Source: Jejuia sp. UBA6058 (lineage in GTDB: Bacteria; Bacteroidota; Bacteroidia; Flavobacteriales; Flavobacteriaceae). From it: a stretch of DNA of 64,000 nucleotides. Numbering within the stretch: position 1 is the first letter of the stretch; every line of letters starts with the position of its first letter. A program made the position numbers and the translations under genes. The notes beneath the pieces are model-generated. The model made no database searches and had not been told where the DNA came from. It saw nothing but the letters and a program-made list of their open reading frames with translations. Shown piece by piece: positions 26,161-35,366 of the stretch. The DNA lies in the NCBI GenBank assembly GCA_002428965.1, contig DIYI01000017.1:248001-312000 (forward strand), written 5' to 3'.

Positions 26161-28566
26161 ATGAAGCAAGTATTATTTTGTTTTCTGTTATACATCACTA
26201 CCTTTTCACTTCAAGCTCAAAAAGAGGTTACAATTACAGGAAAGGTTTTAGACAAAGAAACCAATCAACCTTTAGAATATGCTACCGTAGCGTTCTTCAA
26301 TAAAAAAGAAAACAAAATTGAAACCGGAGGTATCACCGATTTAGAAGGTAATTTTAGTATTCCCGTAAAGGCAGGTATTTACGATATTTCCATAGAATAT
26401 ATTTCATTTAAAACCATTACGATCCCCGATAGAAAGCTAACTAAATCTGAAAATATTGGAGTTTTTAGTCTAGCTTTAGATACCGAAACACTTGAGGCCG
26501 TAGAAATTATTGCTGAAAAAACAACCGTTGAAGTTCGTCTTGATAAAAAGATTTACAATGTTGGTAAAGACCTTACAGTAAGTGGCGGAACTGTTAGTGA
26601 TGTACTCGACAATGTCCCTTCAGTTTCAGTTGATGCAGAAGGAACTGTAGCCCTCCGTGGAAATGATAACGTACGTATTCTAATAAACGGAAAACCGTCT
26701 GGACTAGTTGGTTTAAACTCTGCTGAAGCGTTACAGCAATTACCTGCCGAGGCTATAGAAAAAGTAGAAGTGGTCACATCCCCTTCCGCAAGATATGAAG
26801 CTGAAGGTACTGCAGGTATCTTAAATATCATTCTAAGAAGAAGCAAGCTCCAAGGGCTTAACGGCTCTATTACTACCAATATTGGTCACCCGGAAACCTA
26901 CGGTATTAATGGAAATATTAATTATCGCACTGGAGATGTCAACTTTTTTAATACGACAGCGTACAATGATAGAAAGCGTTTCGGACGCTGGTTTAACGAT
27001 GTTAGCTATTTTGATATCAACACCCCAGATTTAAATGAAAGACGCAGGTGGACAGACACCAGAAAAGGTTTCACAACAAATACAGGTGTTGAATGGTATA
27101 TTAATGACTCTGCATCTTTAATAGGTTCTATTGTTTATAGAGATAGTGACAACCTGAATAACTCTGTTAATACCTTAACGCAAATCAATAAAGTTAACAA
27201 CACTACGAGTGAGAGTTTTAGAAATGATCCTGAAAAACAAGAAAGTAAAACAGTGCAATATGCGCTAAACTTCACCAAAAATTTTGAAAAAACCGACCAT
27301 AAGTTAACGGCTGATTTTCAATACGAAGACAGCAATGAAGATCAAAATTCTCTCATCACCATTAATGGCATTGACTCTGAAATTGTGAATACTTTAGAAG
27401 ACCAACAAAATATATTACTGCAAACGGATTATGTAGTGCCGATCGGAGAGATGAGTCAGTTTGAAATGGGGTATCGTGGTGATTTTAGTACCCGTTCCAC
27501 CGATTTTGAGGTGTCTATCCTAAATCCCGATTCTGGAAATTTCGAAATCAACAGAAACCTAACCAACGTTTTTAATTTTAAACAATACATCACCGCTGTT
27601 TACACGCAATTTGGTAGCAAAATTGGCAAGTTCTCCTATTTGCTAGGGCTTAGAATGGAAAATACTAGAATCACCCTAGACCAACCCACAACTGGAGATT
27701 TTGATAGAAAAAAAATAAACGGACTCTTCCCAACCGTTAACCTAAATTATGAAGTAAGTGAAACCCAAAGTTTCAGTTTAGGGTATAACAGACGTATACG
27801 AAGACCTAGAGGTTTTATGCTTAACCCCTTCCCTTCCCGCTCTAGTGTTACCAATGTATTTCAAGGAAATCCAGGACTCAACCCAACCTTCGCAGGCACA
27901 TTTGAATTGGGCTATCTCAACCGACTAGATAAAGTTACTATCGCGTCTTCCATATACTATCAAAGTTCTAAGGATATCATGACGTTTGTAAGTAGAGAAA
28001 CCGGAGAAACCGTTACTGTTGCTGGAGAAGAATTTCCCGTAATTGAGCGTGGGCCGGTAAACTTAGGAAAAGACCGCCGTTACGGTTTTGAACTAAACGT
28101 TAACTACAGCCCATCAAGAAAATGGCGCATCAACACCGATTTTAATATCTTTAATTTTGAGCGCGATGGTACTTTTAACGGTATAGACCTTAGTGCCAAC
28201 AACCTAACTTGGACCGCCAGAATCAATAACAAAATCACCCTGCCTTATAGTATCGATTGGCAGACCAATATTAGCTACCGCGGGCCTTCACAAGATGCGC
28301 AAAACAACAGAAGAGGCGTATTTGGAACCAATATAGCCTTAAGTAAAGATTTATTTAAAGAAAAAGCATCCATTGCCTTTAACGTGCAAGATGTGTTCAA
28401 TACCAGATTTTTCAGCAACGATATTACGGCCCCAACATTCACCGCATATCAAGAAATTCAATTTAGGGGCGGTCGCATATACAATCTCGCGTTTACCTAC
28501 AGATTCAACCAGAAGAAAAAACGCGAACGCCAAAGAGACTTTGATAGTGGCGGTATGGAAATGTAG
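26161..28566 (+). CDS. TonB-dependent receptor-like outer-membrane protein (OMP_b-brl_3 type)
   Basis: 801 residues: signal peptide (MKQVLFCFLLYITTFSLQAQ), a carboxypeptidase-regulatory-like beta-sandwich (ITGKVLDKETNQPLEYATV, residues about 24-100), a TonB-plug-like domain (about 120-225, GGTVSDVLDNVPSVSVD ... VTSPSARYEAEGTAGILNI) and a large barrel to the end. It ends DSGGMEM rather than with a terminal aromatic. No SusD partner follows, so it is not a classical polysaccharide SusCD pair; the ligand is unknown. Solitary gene with its own promoter. Confidence 0.85.
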   Translation: MKQVLFCFLLYITTFSLQAQKEVTITGKVLDKETNQPLEYATVAFFNKKENKIETGGITDLEGNFSIPVKAGIYDISIEYISFKTITIPDRKLTKSENIGVFSLALDTETLEAVEIIAEKTTVEVRLDKKIYNVGKDLTVSGGTVSDVLDNVPSVSVDAEGTVALRGNDNVRILINGKPSGLVGLNSAEALQQLPAEAIEKVEVVTSPSARYEAEGTAGILNIILRRSKLQGLNGSITTNIGHPETYGINGNINYRTGDVNFFNTTAYNDRKRFGRWFNDVSYFDINTPDLNERRRWTDTRKGFTTNTGVEWYINDSASLIGSIVYRDSDNLNNSVNTLTQINKVNNTTSESFRNDPEKQESKTVQYALNFTKNFEKTDHKLTADFQYEDSNEDQNSLITINGIDSEIVNTLEDQQNILLQTDYVVPIGEMSQFEMGYRGDFSTRSTDFEVSILNPDSGNFEINRNLTNVFNFKQYITAVYTQFGSKIGKFSYLLGLRMENTRITLDQPTTGDFDRKKINGLFPTVNLNYEVSETQSFSLGYNRRIRRPRGFMLNPFPSRSSVTNVFQGNPGLNPTFAGTFELGYLNRLDKVTIASSIYYQSSKDIMTFVSRETGETVTVAGEEFPVIERGPVNLGKDRRYGFELNVNYSPSRKWRINTDFNIFNFERDGTFNGIDLSANNLTWTARINNKITLPYSIDWQTNISYRGPSQDAQNNRRGVFGTNIALSKDLFKEKASIAFNVQDVFNTRFFSNDITAPTFTAYQEIQFRGGRIYNLAFTYRFNQKKKRERQRDFDSGGMEM

Positions 28567-28629
28567 CCCTTTTGTTCTAATAATTATTAGGGCGTTCCCC
28601 TCGATTATACTACCGAAATTTTGAAGAAA

Positions 28630-28790
28630 CACCCGTCCTCGGGTCGGGCTTTTCGCTATATCTTTTTAAAAACTACGTCATTGCGAGGAGTGTGCGACGT
28701 AGCAATCTCAAACAATTTAGCTCTTCACTAACTTGTGCTTCCAAAGTTTTAAAAAGGATGCCGCTGCAATCCCTAACGCGGGTGTGTTTG
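28630..28790 (+). repeat. Dispersed palindromic repeat, copy A (interrupted)
   Basis: Starts CCTCGGGTCGGGCTTT and ends GCAATCCCTAACGCGGGTG. Same element as copies C and E in the same orientation and B and D in the reverse one. It is longer than the others because another repeat (28676-28709) and some flank interrupt the middle. Bases 28767-28791 form a 25-base perfect inverted repeat with 30649-30673. Confidence 0.8.
28676..28709. repeat. Second repeat family nested in copy A
   Basis: CGTCATTGCGAGGAG followed by TGTGCGACGTAGCAATCTC; the ATTGC/GCAAT ends pair. I recall near-identical sequence scattered between genes in Bacteroidota. It sits between two AT-rich TTTTTAAAA stretches of copy A. 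Confidence 0.6.
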
Positions 28791-28928
28791 CCAATAATAT
28801 TCTACAACCAACTAACAGAAACTTATTTCTGCTCTCTTTCTTTTCTTTGTAGAAAAAATCTGCTAACTTCGTTTGAAGTCGGATACAAAACATAAATTAG
28901 CGTCATACTCTTTACTCTCTTGTAACCA

Positions 28929-30575
28929 ATGAAAATAAATAGAATTGTAATTAGGAACTTTAAAAGTGTAGAACACATCGACATTGATTGTTCACAAAAG
29001 ATAAATGCCTTTATCGGAGAAAACAGTACAGGAAAGAGCAATATATTTGATGCTATTAATTGGCCTTTAGGCCCCATATACCCGTCCTTTAATTCAACTA
29101 TGCCAGAAGATCATTTTATGGGCGACCCTGACAATGAGATTAAAATATCACTCGAATTTGATAATGGCAAATATTTGCAATTAGCCGAAAAGTGGACAGA
29201 CCTAAGAGGATATGAAAAATCTGGTTTGAATCATTCTGGTAATTACATTACGGATATAGATAGACAACAATATTGTTCTGCATACCTAGGAGTGGATAGG
29301 TCTATTCTTGATTATGCTCCATCCAACAGATGGTCTTTAATGGGGAGAATTCTCCAAGACATCAACCATATGTTCAAAGAACAGGAGGTTGTTAACGAAG
29401 AAACTGGCGAGATTATAAAAAAAACGGAGTTATTTAAGTCCGAAATTGAAAAACTTCGTGATAACATTCTTTTTACCGTTGAAGATGATAATGGGACGCA
29501 GGTAATGAAAAGGTTTATTGAGGTTTTACAAGTTGAAACTGCTAAACAACTCAACAGACCAAGTAATGAACTTAAAGTAGATTTAAATCTTTATGACCCT
29601 TGGAATTTTTTTAGAACTTTACAACTTGTAATATGTGAAAACGAGACTAACCTATCATTCCAAGCTTCAAAACTTGGTATGGGAGTTCAAGCTTCAATTT
29701 CAATAGCAATATTAAAGGCATATTCCCAATTAAAGCTAAATAATAGCACTCCACTTTTTATTGATGAGCCTGAATTATTCTTACATCCCCAAGCACAAAG
29801 AAATTTTTATAAAGTTTTATGTGAGTTGACTGAAACGGGAACACAAATATTTTTTACAACTCATTCTCCTGATTTTCTTAATGTTGGGAGATTTAATGAA
29901 ATATTTTTGGTTAGAAAAAATGCAGAAAACGGCACATATATAAGATGCGCGAAACCTACAGATTTTGTAACTGATATAAAGATTAGAAGAAATATTGATG
30001 CAACGAATGATGATATTTTACTTCATTACAAAAATGCCTATGAGGAAACTGGAGATACTCAAAAAGCTAACGAAGGCTTTTTTGCCAAAAAAATAATTTT
30101 AGTTGAAGGACAAAGCGAAACATTACTTTTGCCTTATTTTTTTAATCTAATTGATTACGATTACATTGGAAAAGGTATTACAATTGTAAGATGTGGTGAT
30201 AAAAGTGAGCTTGACAGGTTTTATCGATTATATACGGAGTTTGGAATACCTTGTTTTATGATTTTTGACGGAGACAATCAACACATAGGGACACAAGATG
30301 AAGCAAGTACAATAGCGAAAAACAAAGCGTTACTTGAAATATTTGACATATATCAAGATTTTCCAGATAACATCGTTAACGATAAGTTTTTAGGATTTGA
30401 AGCCACTTTAAACGAAAATTTAGGAATTGAAACTTCCAAAAAAGGTTTAAAACTATTTAAACTCATAAAACAACATATTACGACGATAGAACAAGTTCCT
30501 GATTGGGTGACCGAAATGAGTGAAAAGATTGACTTACTTAAGGACAATACAGAAAGTATCTTAAAAAAAGAATAA
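28929..30575 (+). CDS. OLD-family ATP-dependent endonuclease (AAA ATPase + TOPRIM)
   Basis: 548 residues. N-terminal ABC/SMC-type ATPase: Walker A GENSTGKSN (30-38), signature region SKLGMGVQASISIAI, Walker B LFIDEPELFLHP (about 276), H-loop TTHSPDFL. C-terminal TOPRIM nuclease: ILVEGQSETLLLP (about 390) with the catalytic Glu, and FDGDN (about 445). This is the domain order of OLD proteins such as P2 Old and GajA, which cut DNA in anti-phage defence. No helicase partner is adjacent, so it fits the stand-alone class 1. The gene sits alone between inverted repeats A and B, suggesting acquisition as a cassette. Confidence 0.88.
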   Translation: MKINRIVIRNFKSVEHIDIDCSQKINAFIGENSTGKSNIFDAINWPLGPIYPSFNSTMPEDHFMGDPDNEIKISLEFDNGKYLQLAEKWTDLRGYEKSGLNHSGNYITDIDRQQYCSAYLGVDRSILDYAPSNRWSLMGRILQDINHMFKEQEVVNEETGEIIKKTELFKSEIEKLRDNILFTVEDDNGTQVMKRFIEVLQVETAKQLNRPSNELKVDLNLYDPWNFFRTLQLVICENETNLSFQASKLGMGVQASISIAILKAYSQLKLNNSTPLFIDEPELFLHPQAQRNFYKVLCELTETGTQIFFTTHSPDFLNVGRFNEIFLVRKNAENGTYIRCAKPTDFVTDIKIRRNIDATNDDILLHYKNAYEETGDTQKANEGFFAKKIILVEGQSETLLLPYFFNLIDYDYIGKGITIVRCGDKSELDRFYRLYTEFGIPCFMIFDGDNQHIGTQDEASTIAKNKALLEIFDIYQDFPDNIVNDKFLGFEATLNENLGIETSKKGLKLFKLIKQHITTIEQVPDWVTEMSEKIDLLKDNTESILKKE

Positions 30576-30648
30576 TAATACTAAGATAAGATGTATTAAA
30601 ATTCATTTTATTAAAAAATACTGTCCTTCAGATTTAGCTCTTAAATTA

Positions 30649-30745
30649 GCAAACACACCCGCGTTAGGGATTGAACGGCATGTTTGAAATCCCCGACGAA
30701 GGAGGGATTGAGTAGTGAAAGCCCGACCCCTTGTGGGTAACGCCC
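30649..30745 (-). repeat. Dispersed palindromic repeat, copy B
   Basis: Starts GCAAACACACCCGCGTTAGG, has an internal AATCCC/GGGATT hairpin, and ends GAAAGCCCGACCCC...GGGTAACGCC. The ends GCGTTA and TAACGC are complementary, so the whole element can fold. Inverted relative to copy A across the OLD gene. Confidence 0.8.
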
Positions 30746-30749
30746 AAAT

Positions 30750-30782
30750 AAAAAAGGGAAACATAAATATGCTTCCCTTTAA
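30750..30782 (-). terminator. Terminator of the 30804-30983 gene
   Basis: Minus-strand stem AAAGGGAAGCATA/TATGTTTCCCTTT followed by T-run, 22 bases beyond the stop codon. Confidence 0.7.
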
Positions 30783-30803
30783 ATATATCGGTTATTGTGA
30801 TGT

Positions 30804-30983
30804 CTAACTCTGTAAACGCTTTGCTTTCTTTTCTTCTCTTATTTCTTTTAGTCTTTCGATTAGAGAACCTCCAATCCAATAAGGGATAACGAAGGTTAAT
30901 AAGAAAATCATTAACCAAAAACCTATTGTTAATATGGTTAAGAAAGCTAAAAATCCTAAATATTGGTCAAATTCGAATAACAT
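30804..30983 (-). CDS. Small membrane protein, 59 residues
   Basis: MLFEFDQYLGFLAFLTILTIGFWLMIF...: one long or two short membrane helices (residues about 8-40), then a basic amphipathic tail (IERLKEIREEKKAKRLQS). No known family. The ATG at 30983 is chosen because the promoter -7 box (31008-31015) overlaps the only upstream alternative, a TTG at 31010. A terminator follows. Confidence 0.7.
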   Translation of the reverse strand: MLFEFDQYLGFLAFLTILTIGFWLMIFLLTFVIPYWIGGSLIERLKEIREEKKAKRLQS

Positions 30984-31007
30984 TGTAAGCGTTTTATTAA
31001 TGTTTTG

Positions 31008-31038
31008 CAAAGTTAGTGTAAAGCGTTTTGTTTTACAA
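31008..31038 (-). promoter_or_regulatory. Promoter of the small membrane protein
   Basis: Minus strand: TTG (31038-31036), 20-base spacer, TAACTTTG (31015-31008). A good two-box Bacteroidota promoter, 25 bases before the ATG. Confidence 0.65.
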
Positions 31039-31082
31039 TACCAAATTAAAAATTATTAACAGTTTTTTTAACCACTTTGGTT

Positions 31083-31724
31083 CTAGTCCAAACTAGGCTG
31101 TGGTGTTGTTCTTAAATAAGGTTTAACCACGGTGTGCCCCTTTGGAAATAACTCCGGAATATCTTCGGTAGCAATAGATGGTGACACTACTACATCTTCA
31201 CCATGTTTCCAGTTGGCAGGTGTCGCTACCTTGTGATACGCTGTTAATTGTAGGGAATCGATAACCCTCAATAGCTCATCAAAATTCCGTCCTGTAGACG
31301 CTGGATATGTAATAATTAGTTTCACTTTCTTATCGTCTCCAATTACAAACACAGAACGCACCGTTAATTTGCTGTCTGCATTTGGGTGAATCATATCATA
31401 CAATTCAGAAACCTTTCTATCCTCATCGGCAATAATGGGGAAATTAACTTCGGTATTTTGGGTTTCGTTGATATCTCCAATCCATCCTTTGTGAGATTCC
31501 AATCCATCTACACTTAATGCCACAACCTTTACGTTACGTTTCTTAAATTCTTCGGTATATTTTGCTACTGTTCCTAATTCTGTTGTACAAACCGGTGTGT
31601 AATCTGCAGGGTGAGAGAACAAAATGCCCCAACTATCCCCTAGCCATTCATGGAAATTAATTTCTCCTTCAGTTGATTGTGCTGTAAAATTAGGAGTTAC
31701 GTCTCCTAGTCTAATTGTTGCCAT
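31083..31724 (-). CDS. 1-Cys peroxiredoxin (Prx6 family)
   Basis: 213 residues. The peroxidatic cysteine is Cys46 in HPADYTPVCTTELG, and it is the only cysteine in the protein, which together with the long C-terminal arm (from about residue 160, ANWKHGEDVVVSPSI) marks the 1-Cys Prx6 group. It reduces hydrogen and organic peroxides in the cytoplasm, needing an external thiol. Monocistronic, divergent from fumC. Confidence 0.93.
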   Translation of the reverse strand: MATIRLGDVTPNFTAQSTEGEINFHEWLGDSWGILFSHPADYTPVCTTELGTVAKYTEEFKKRNVKVVALSVDGLESHKGWIGDINETQNTEVNFPIIADEDRKVSELYDMIHPNADSKLTVRSVFVIGDDKKVKLIITYPASTGRNFDELLRVIDSLQLTAYHKVATPANWKHGEDVVVSPSIATEDIPELFPKGHTVVKPYLRTTPQPSLD

Positions 31725-31879
31725 AATACTATGCTTTATTTAGTGTTTTTACTATTAAATTTAATTCCTACTAAATTAATAGGTTTTAAAGATTGCACCT
31801 AATTAAATTCGTTATTTATTTGTTAAAAACACATCCAAAAAACTAACAAAAATCATATTTAAAACCGCTTTAAATAAAG

Positions 31880-31887
31880 TAACTTTG
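31880..31887 (+). promoter_or_regulatory. -7 box of fumC promoter
   Basis: TAACTTTG, full match to TAnnTTTG, 26 bases before the ATG at 31913. Confidence 0.55.
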
Positions 31888-31912
31888 TGCCTTACTTTTA
31901 AAAACCAACAAC

Positions 31913-33310
31913 ATGAGTTTTAGAATAGAGAAAGATACAATGGGCGAGGTAAAAGTGCCTGCTGATAAACTATGGGGAGCGCAAACGGAGCGTTCGAGAA
32001 ATAACTTTAAAATTGGCCCAAGCGCTTCAATGCCGTTAGAAATTGTGTACGGTTTTGCATATTTAAAAAAGGCCGCGGCTTACACTAATTGTGAACTTGG
32101 AGTTTTACCAATTGAAAAAAGGGATTATATAGGACAAGTTTGTGATGAAATTTTGGAAGGTAAGCATGATGATCAGTTTCCTTTAGTGGTTTGGCAAACA
32201 GGTTCTGGAACTCAAAGTAATATGAATGTTAATGAAGTGATTGCCAATAGAGCGCATCAAATTGCTGGAAAAGTTATTGGTGAAGGTGAAAAGACCATTC
32301 AGCCTAATGATGACGTTAATAAATCACAGTCTTCCAACGACACCTTCCCTACTGGAATGCACATTGCGGCGTATAAGAAAATTGTTGAAACTACAATTCC
32401 GGGTGTGAAGCAACTAAGAGATACGCTGCATAAAAAATCTAACGACTTTAAAGATGTTGTAAAAATTGGTAGAACACATTTGATGGATGCAACACCGTTG
32501 ACTTTAGGTCAAGAACTATCTGGATATGTAGCACAGTTAGATCATGGCATTAAAGCCTTAGAAAACACCTTATCTCATTTAAGCGAATTAGCTTTAGGAG
32601 GAACTGCAGTTGGTACAGGGTTAAATACACCTAAAGGTTATAGCAAACGCGTAGCAGAATTTATTGCTGAATTTACAGGCTTACCTTTTGTAACTGCTCC
32701 AAATAAATTTGAAGCCTTAGCAGCTCATGACGCCTTAGTGGAAACTCATGGTGCTTTAAAACAGTTAGCAGTGTCATTAAACAAGATTGCAAACGATATT
32801 AGAATGATGGCATCTGGTCCTCGTTCTGGTATTGGTGAAATCATCATTCCTGCAAACGAACCTGGAAGCTCTATTATGCCAGGGAAAGTAAACCCTACAC
32901 AATGTGAAGCCTTAACTATGGTTTGTGCACAAGTTATTGGTAACGATGTTACTGTATCTGTTGCGGGTACTCAAGGTCATTATGAACTTAATGTATTTAA
33001 ACCCGTAATGGCTTATAACGTTCTGCAATCTGCCCAATTAATTGGTGATGCTTGTGTAAGCTTTGATGAAAATTGTGCTGTTGGTATTAAACCAAATCAT
33101 AAAACGATTAAGCAGTTACTTAATAACTCTTTAATGCTGGTGACTGCTTTAAACACCAAAATAGGGTATTACAAAGCAGCTGAAATTGCTAATACAGCAC
33201 ATAAAAATGGTACGACACTTAAAGAAGAGGCCATTAACCTAGGTTATGTTACTGCCGAAGAATATGACGAATGGGTGAAGCCAGAAGATATGGTGGGATC
33301 ATTAAAGTAA
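31913..33310 (+). CDS. fumC: Class II fumarate hydratase
   Basis: 465 residues, typical FumC length; TCA-cycle interconversion of fumarate and malate without an iron-sulfur cluster. Fumarase-family signature GSSIMPGKVNPTQ (about residue 318) with the catalytic Ser, substrate-site stretches SGTQSNMNVNEV and the active-site histidine in GRTHLMDATPLTLGQE. Stand-alone gene between its promoter and a strong terminator. Confidence 0.96.
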   Translation: MSFRIEKDTMGEVKVPADKLWGAQTERSRNNFKIGPSASMPLEIVYGFAYLKKAAAYTNCELGVLPIEKRDYIGQVCDEILEGKHDDQFPLVVWQTGSGTQSNMNVNEVIANRAHQIAGKVIGEGEKTIQPNDDVNKSQSSNDTFPTGMHIAAYKKIVETTIPGVKQLRDTLHKKSNDFKDVVKIGRTHLMDATPLTLGQELSGYVAQLDHGIKALENTLSHLSELALGGTAVGTGLNTPKGYSKRVAEFIAEFTGLPFVTAPNKFEALAAHDALVETHGALKQLAVSLNKIANDIRMMASGPRSGIGEIIIPANEPGSSIMPGKVNPTQCEALTMVCAQVIGNDVTVSVAGTQGHYELNVFKPVMAYNVLQSAQLIGDACVSFDENCAVGIKPNHKTIKQLLNNSLMLVTALNTKIGYYKAAEIANTAHKNGTTLKEEAINLGYVTAEEYDEWVKPEDMVGSLK

Positions 33311-33332
33311 TTTATCAGAAAATAAGAAAATT

Positions 33333-33366
33333 AAAAAAGCAGGTGAATACCTGCTTTCTTTTTGGT
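33333..33366 (+). terminator. Terminator of fumC
   Basis: Stem AAAGCAGGT/ACCTGCTTT, four-base loop, then CTTTTT; 24 bases after the stop. Confidence 0.85.
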
Positions 33367-33467
33367 TGGTTAGCTATTAATCCTCCAATAAATTTATCTT
33401 ATAGAAGACGAGTAGCAAATATATATTTATATGGGATAACAGGTATTAACAAATGTTAAATCTGTAA

Positions 33468-34037
33468 TTATTTCAACTTTTTACGTATTCTACTCAATTG
33501 AACAGGAGTAATACTAAGATAAGAGGCAATATGGTACTGAGGTATCAATTTGTCAATGTTCGGCATGTCTTCTTTTAGCCTCTGATAACGCTCGGATGCA
33601 TCCATTGATATTAATTCCAGTTGACGTTTTTCATTTTTAATAAAAACTTGTTCTAACAATCTGGCATATAAATTACTTATATTATTATCTGTTTTAGCAA
33701 GCTTCATAAACTCATAAAAATCAATTTCATACAATTTACATTCCGAGAGTGTTTCATATACTATTTTTGCAGGCTCTTTATTTATTAGTGCAGTTAGTGA
33801 GCCAGCAAAACTAAAGGGAAAAAAAAAGTTTTTATTATGCTCCTTTCCAGATTCTGAAGTAATATAACAACGAATTGCTCCTGATATTACTAGATATAAT
33901 TTGGAAGGTATCTTACCTAATTTATCCAGTTGTACGTTCGCTTCAACCGTTTTTAGTTCTGAAATATCTTGGAGTTTTAAAAGTGTACTAAAGGGTATTT
34001 CTCCATGAGAACTAAGAAATTCTATGACTTTTTGCAC
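33468..34037 (-). CDS. Crp/Fnr-family transcription regulator
   Basis: 189 residues: cyclic-nucleotide-type jelly roll (about 10-115, LGKIPSKLYLVISGAIRCYI) and a C-terminal helix-turn-helix (PQYHIASYLSITPVQLSRIRKKLK). The ligand-contacting residues of true cAMP receptors are not conserved and the DNA-binding domain is short, as in many flavobacterial members with unknown effector. The initiator appears to be GTG at 34037, as no ATG lies nearby upstream. Solitary; targets unknown. Confidence 0.85.
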   Translation of the reverse strand: MQKVIEFLSSHGEIPFSTLLKLQDISELKTVEANVQLDKLGKIPSKLYLVISGAIRCYITSESGKEHNKNFFFPFSFAGSLTALINKEPAKIVYETLSECKLYEIDFYEFMKLAKTDNNISNLYARLLEQVFIKNEKRQLELISMDASERYQRLKEDMPNIDKLIPQYHIASYLSITPVQLSRIRKKLK

Positions 34038-34131
34038 GACTAAGAGGGATTGGTTGGTAATACAATATAAAATTTGTTTGTTTAAAAAAGAAAAAAAATC
34101 TATGTAAGGTCGTTTTAACGATACATTATGA

Positions 34132-34168
34132 TAAAAAAAAGTCCAAAAGAATGAGCTCTTTTGGACTT
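34132..34168 (-). terminator. Terminator of the 34193-35074 gene
   Basis: Perfect 12-base stem AAGTCCAAAAGA/TCTTTTGGACTT, six-base loop, followed on the minus strand by eight T. Confidence 0.85.
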
Positions 34169-34192
34169 CTTTAGAAGATATTAGGCCTCTCT

Positions 34193-35074
34193 TTATTTTA
34201 ATGTGAACTCCGAAGCGGACACCAAATCTTTTTGGTTAAACACATTTACAATGTATCGTCCTTTTTCAAAATCATTATCCCCGTTAGCAGTTACGAATTC
34301 GCAAACATTTAGATTTGCATTTTCATAATTAAACTTACTTACAACACTATAGTTTAAAGTTTTATCTTCAAAAGTTACCTGAGCATTAGCCCCTAAAATA
34401 TTGCTTTTAGGATCAATTACTTGAACATATAGTTCTTGATCTCCTGCTTGTACCAGTGGGTTTTTAGCAACTGTAAAACAAATACGAATTTTATCAGCTC
34501 TTTTTGCTCTTTCCGTAGGAATTAGTTTTCCAGAAGTTCTTTCAATTACTCCAAAACCTTTTAAATCTACTGTGTTTAATATAGAAGCATTTTCAACAAC
34601 TTCCGCTAGGGCAGTATTTTGAACAAGTAGAGAATCTGTAAACATAGTGCGCTCTTCCAATCTTACTCTTGTGCTATCTAACGAAGTTGCCAAGTAAGAA
34701 TTCTCAATCCTAAGAGAATCATTTTGCGCCAACAACACATCCATTTCCTTTTGAAGGTTTTTATATTTTGTTTTATAACGCCACAGGCTCTTAACATTTG
34801 TTTCTGATATTCTTAGTGAGTCAATTAAACCTTGAATACGTTCTCTCGCCTCAAGTAAGTCATTATTTGCAATATCATTCTCGGCAATAGCTTCATCGTA
34901 TTGCTTCGCCATGGCATTCAAATCATTCATTACCAACTCTTTTTCTGCCAAAAGTTGTTTTTTATTGTCGTTAGTTTCTTTGTATAGGTTAATTGTGTAG
35001 AAACCTGTTGCTAAAAATAGTACTAGCGCTATTCCTAAACCAACCTTTAACCCTGTGTTGCTTTTATTTTCCAT
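34193..35074 (-). CDS. Membrane-anchored coiled-coil protein, 293 residues
   Basis: N-terminal membrane helix (residues about 10-30, LKVGLGIALVLFLATGFYTINLY), a coiled coil to about residue 155 (heptads such as LLAEKELVMNDLNAMAKQYD and LQKEMDVLLAQNDSLRIENS), then a C-terminal beta-sandwich-like domain (IRICFTVAKNPLVQAGDQELYVQVIDP). The topology suggests an inner-membrane protein projecting into the periplasm. Some databases label such proteins as chromosome partitioning, which I see no support for. Function unknown. Monocistronic with its own terminator. Confidence 0.75.
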   Translation of the reverse strand: MENKSNTGLKVGLGIALVLFLATGFYTINLYKETNDNKKQLLAEKELVMNDLNAMAKQYDEAIAENDIANNDLLEARERIQGLIDSLRISETNVKSLWRYKTKYKNLQKEMDVLLAQNDSLRIENSYLATSLDSTRVRLEERTMFTDSLLVQNTALAEVVENASILNTVDLKGFGVIERTSGKLIPTERAKRADKIRICFTVAKNPLVQAGDQELYVQVIDPKSNILGANAQVTFEDKTLNYSVVSKFNYENANLNVCEFVTANGDNDFEKGRYIVNVFNQKDLVSASEFTLK

Positions 35075-35321
35075 TATAGTTATTGTCTTTTAGTGTTAAT
35101 AATAACGACTTTTATATAAGTCTGCTTAAAAATAAATTATTCTCTTTTCGTTTCAATAACATATACGCATACTTATTTTATTTGGATGTTGAACGAAGAA
35201 AATTAAATACAAAAAACTGATAAACAGAAACATAAAAACTAAAAACATTACTCCAAACTACTTAATCAATATTAATGAATAAGTGTTTGTGCTAATCATG
35301 CTAATCTATAAAATAAAAAAA

Positions 35322-35346
35322 CGGAACACTTTCATGATCCGTTTTC
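35322..35346 (-). terminator. Terminator of the GH16 gene
   Basis: Minus-strand stem AAAACGGA/TCCGTTTT with nine-base loop, followed by TTTTT; 21 bases after the stop. Confidence 0.65.
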
Positions 35347-35366
35347 TATTGTTCTATGTTAGAATT

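Larger units (their letters stand above)
28567..28928. other. Intergenic region holding repeat copy A
   Basis: 362 bases without a gene: about 60 bases of AT-rich spacer, the two nested repeats listed separately (28630-28790), then about 135 bases of leader for the OLD nuclease. TAACTTCG at 28863 is a one-mismatch -7 box that could drive that gene. Confidence 0.6.

Noticed and set aside
28351..28632. 93-codon minus-strand frame at the end of the outer-membrane receptor gene
   Set aside because: Antisense to the conserved receptor barrel and without recognisable features.
30664..30918. 84-codon minus-strand frame across repeat B
   Set aside because: It runs through the repeat and the terminator of the small membrane gene and overlaps that gene; composition is that of non-coding repeat.
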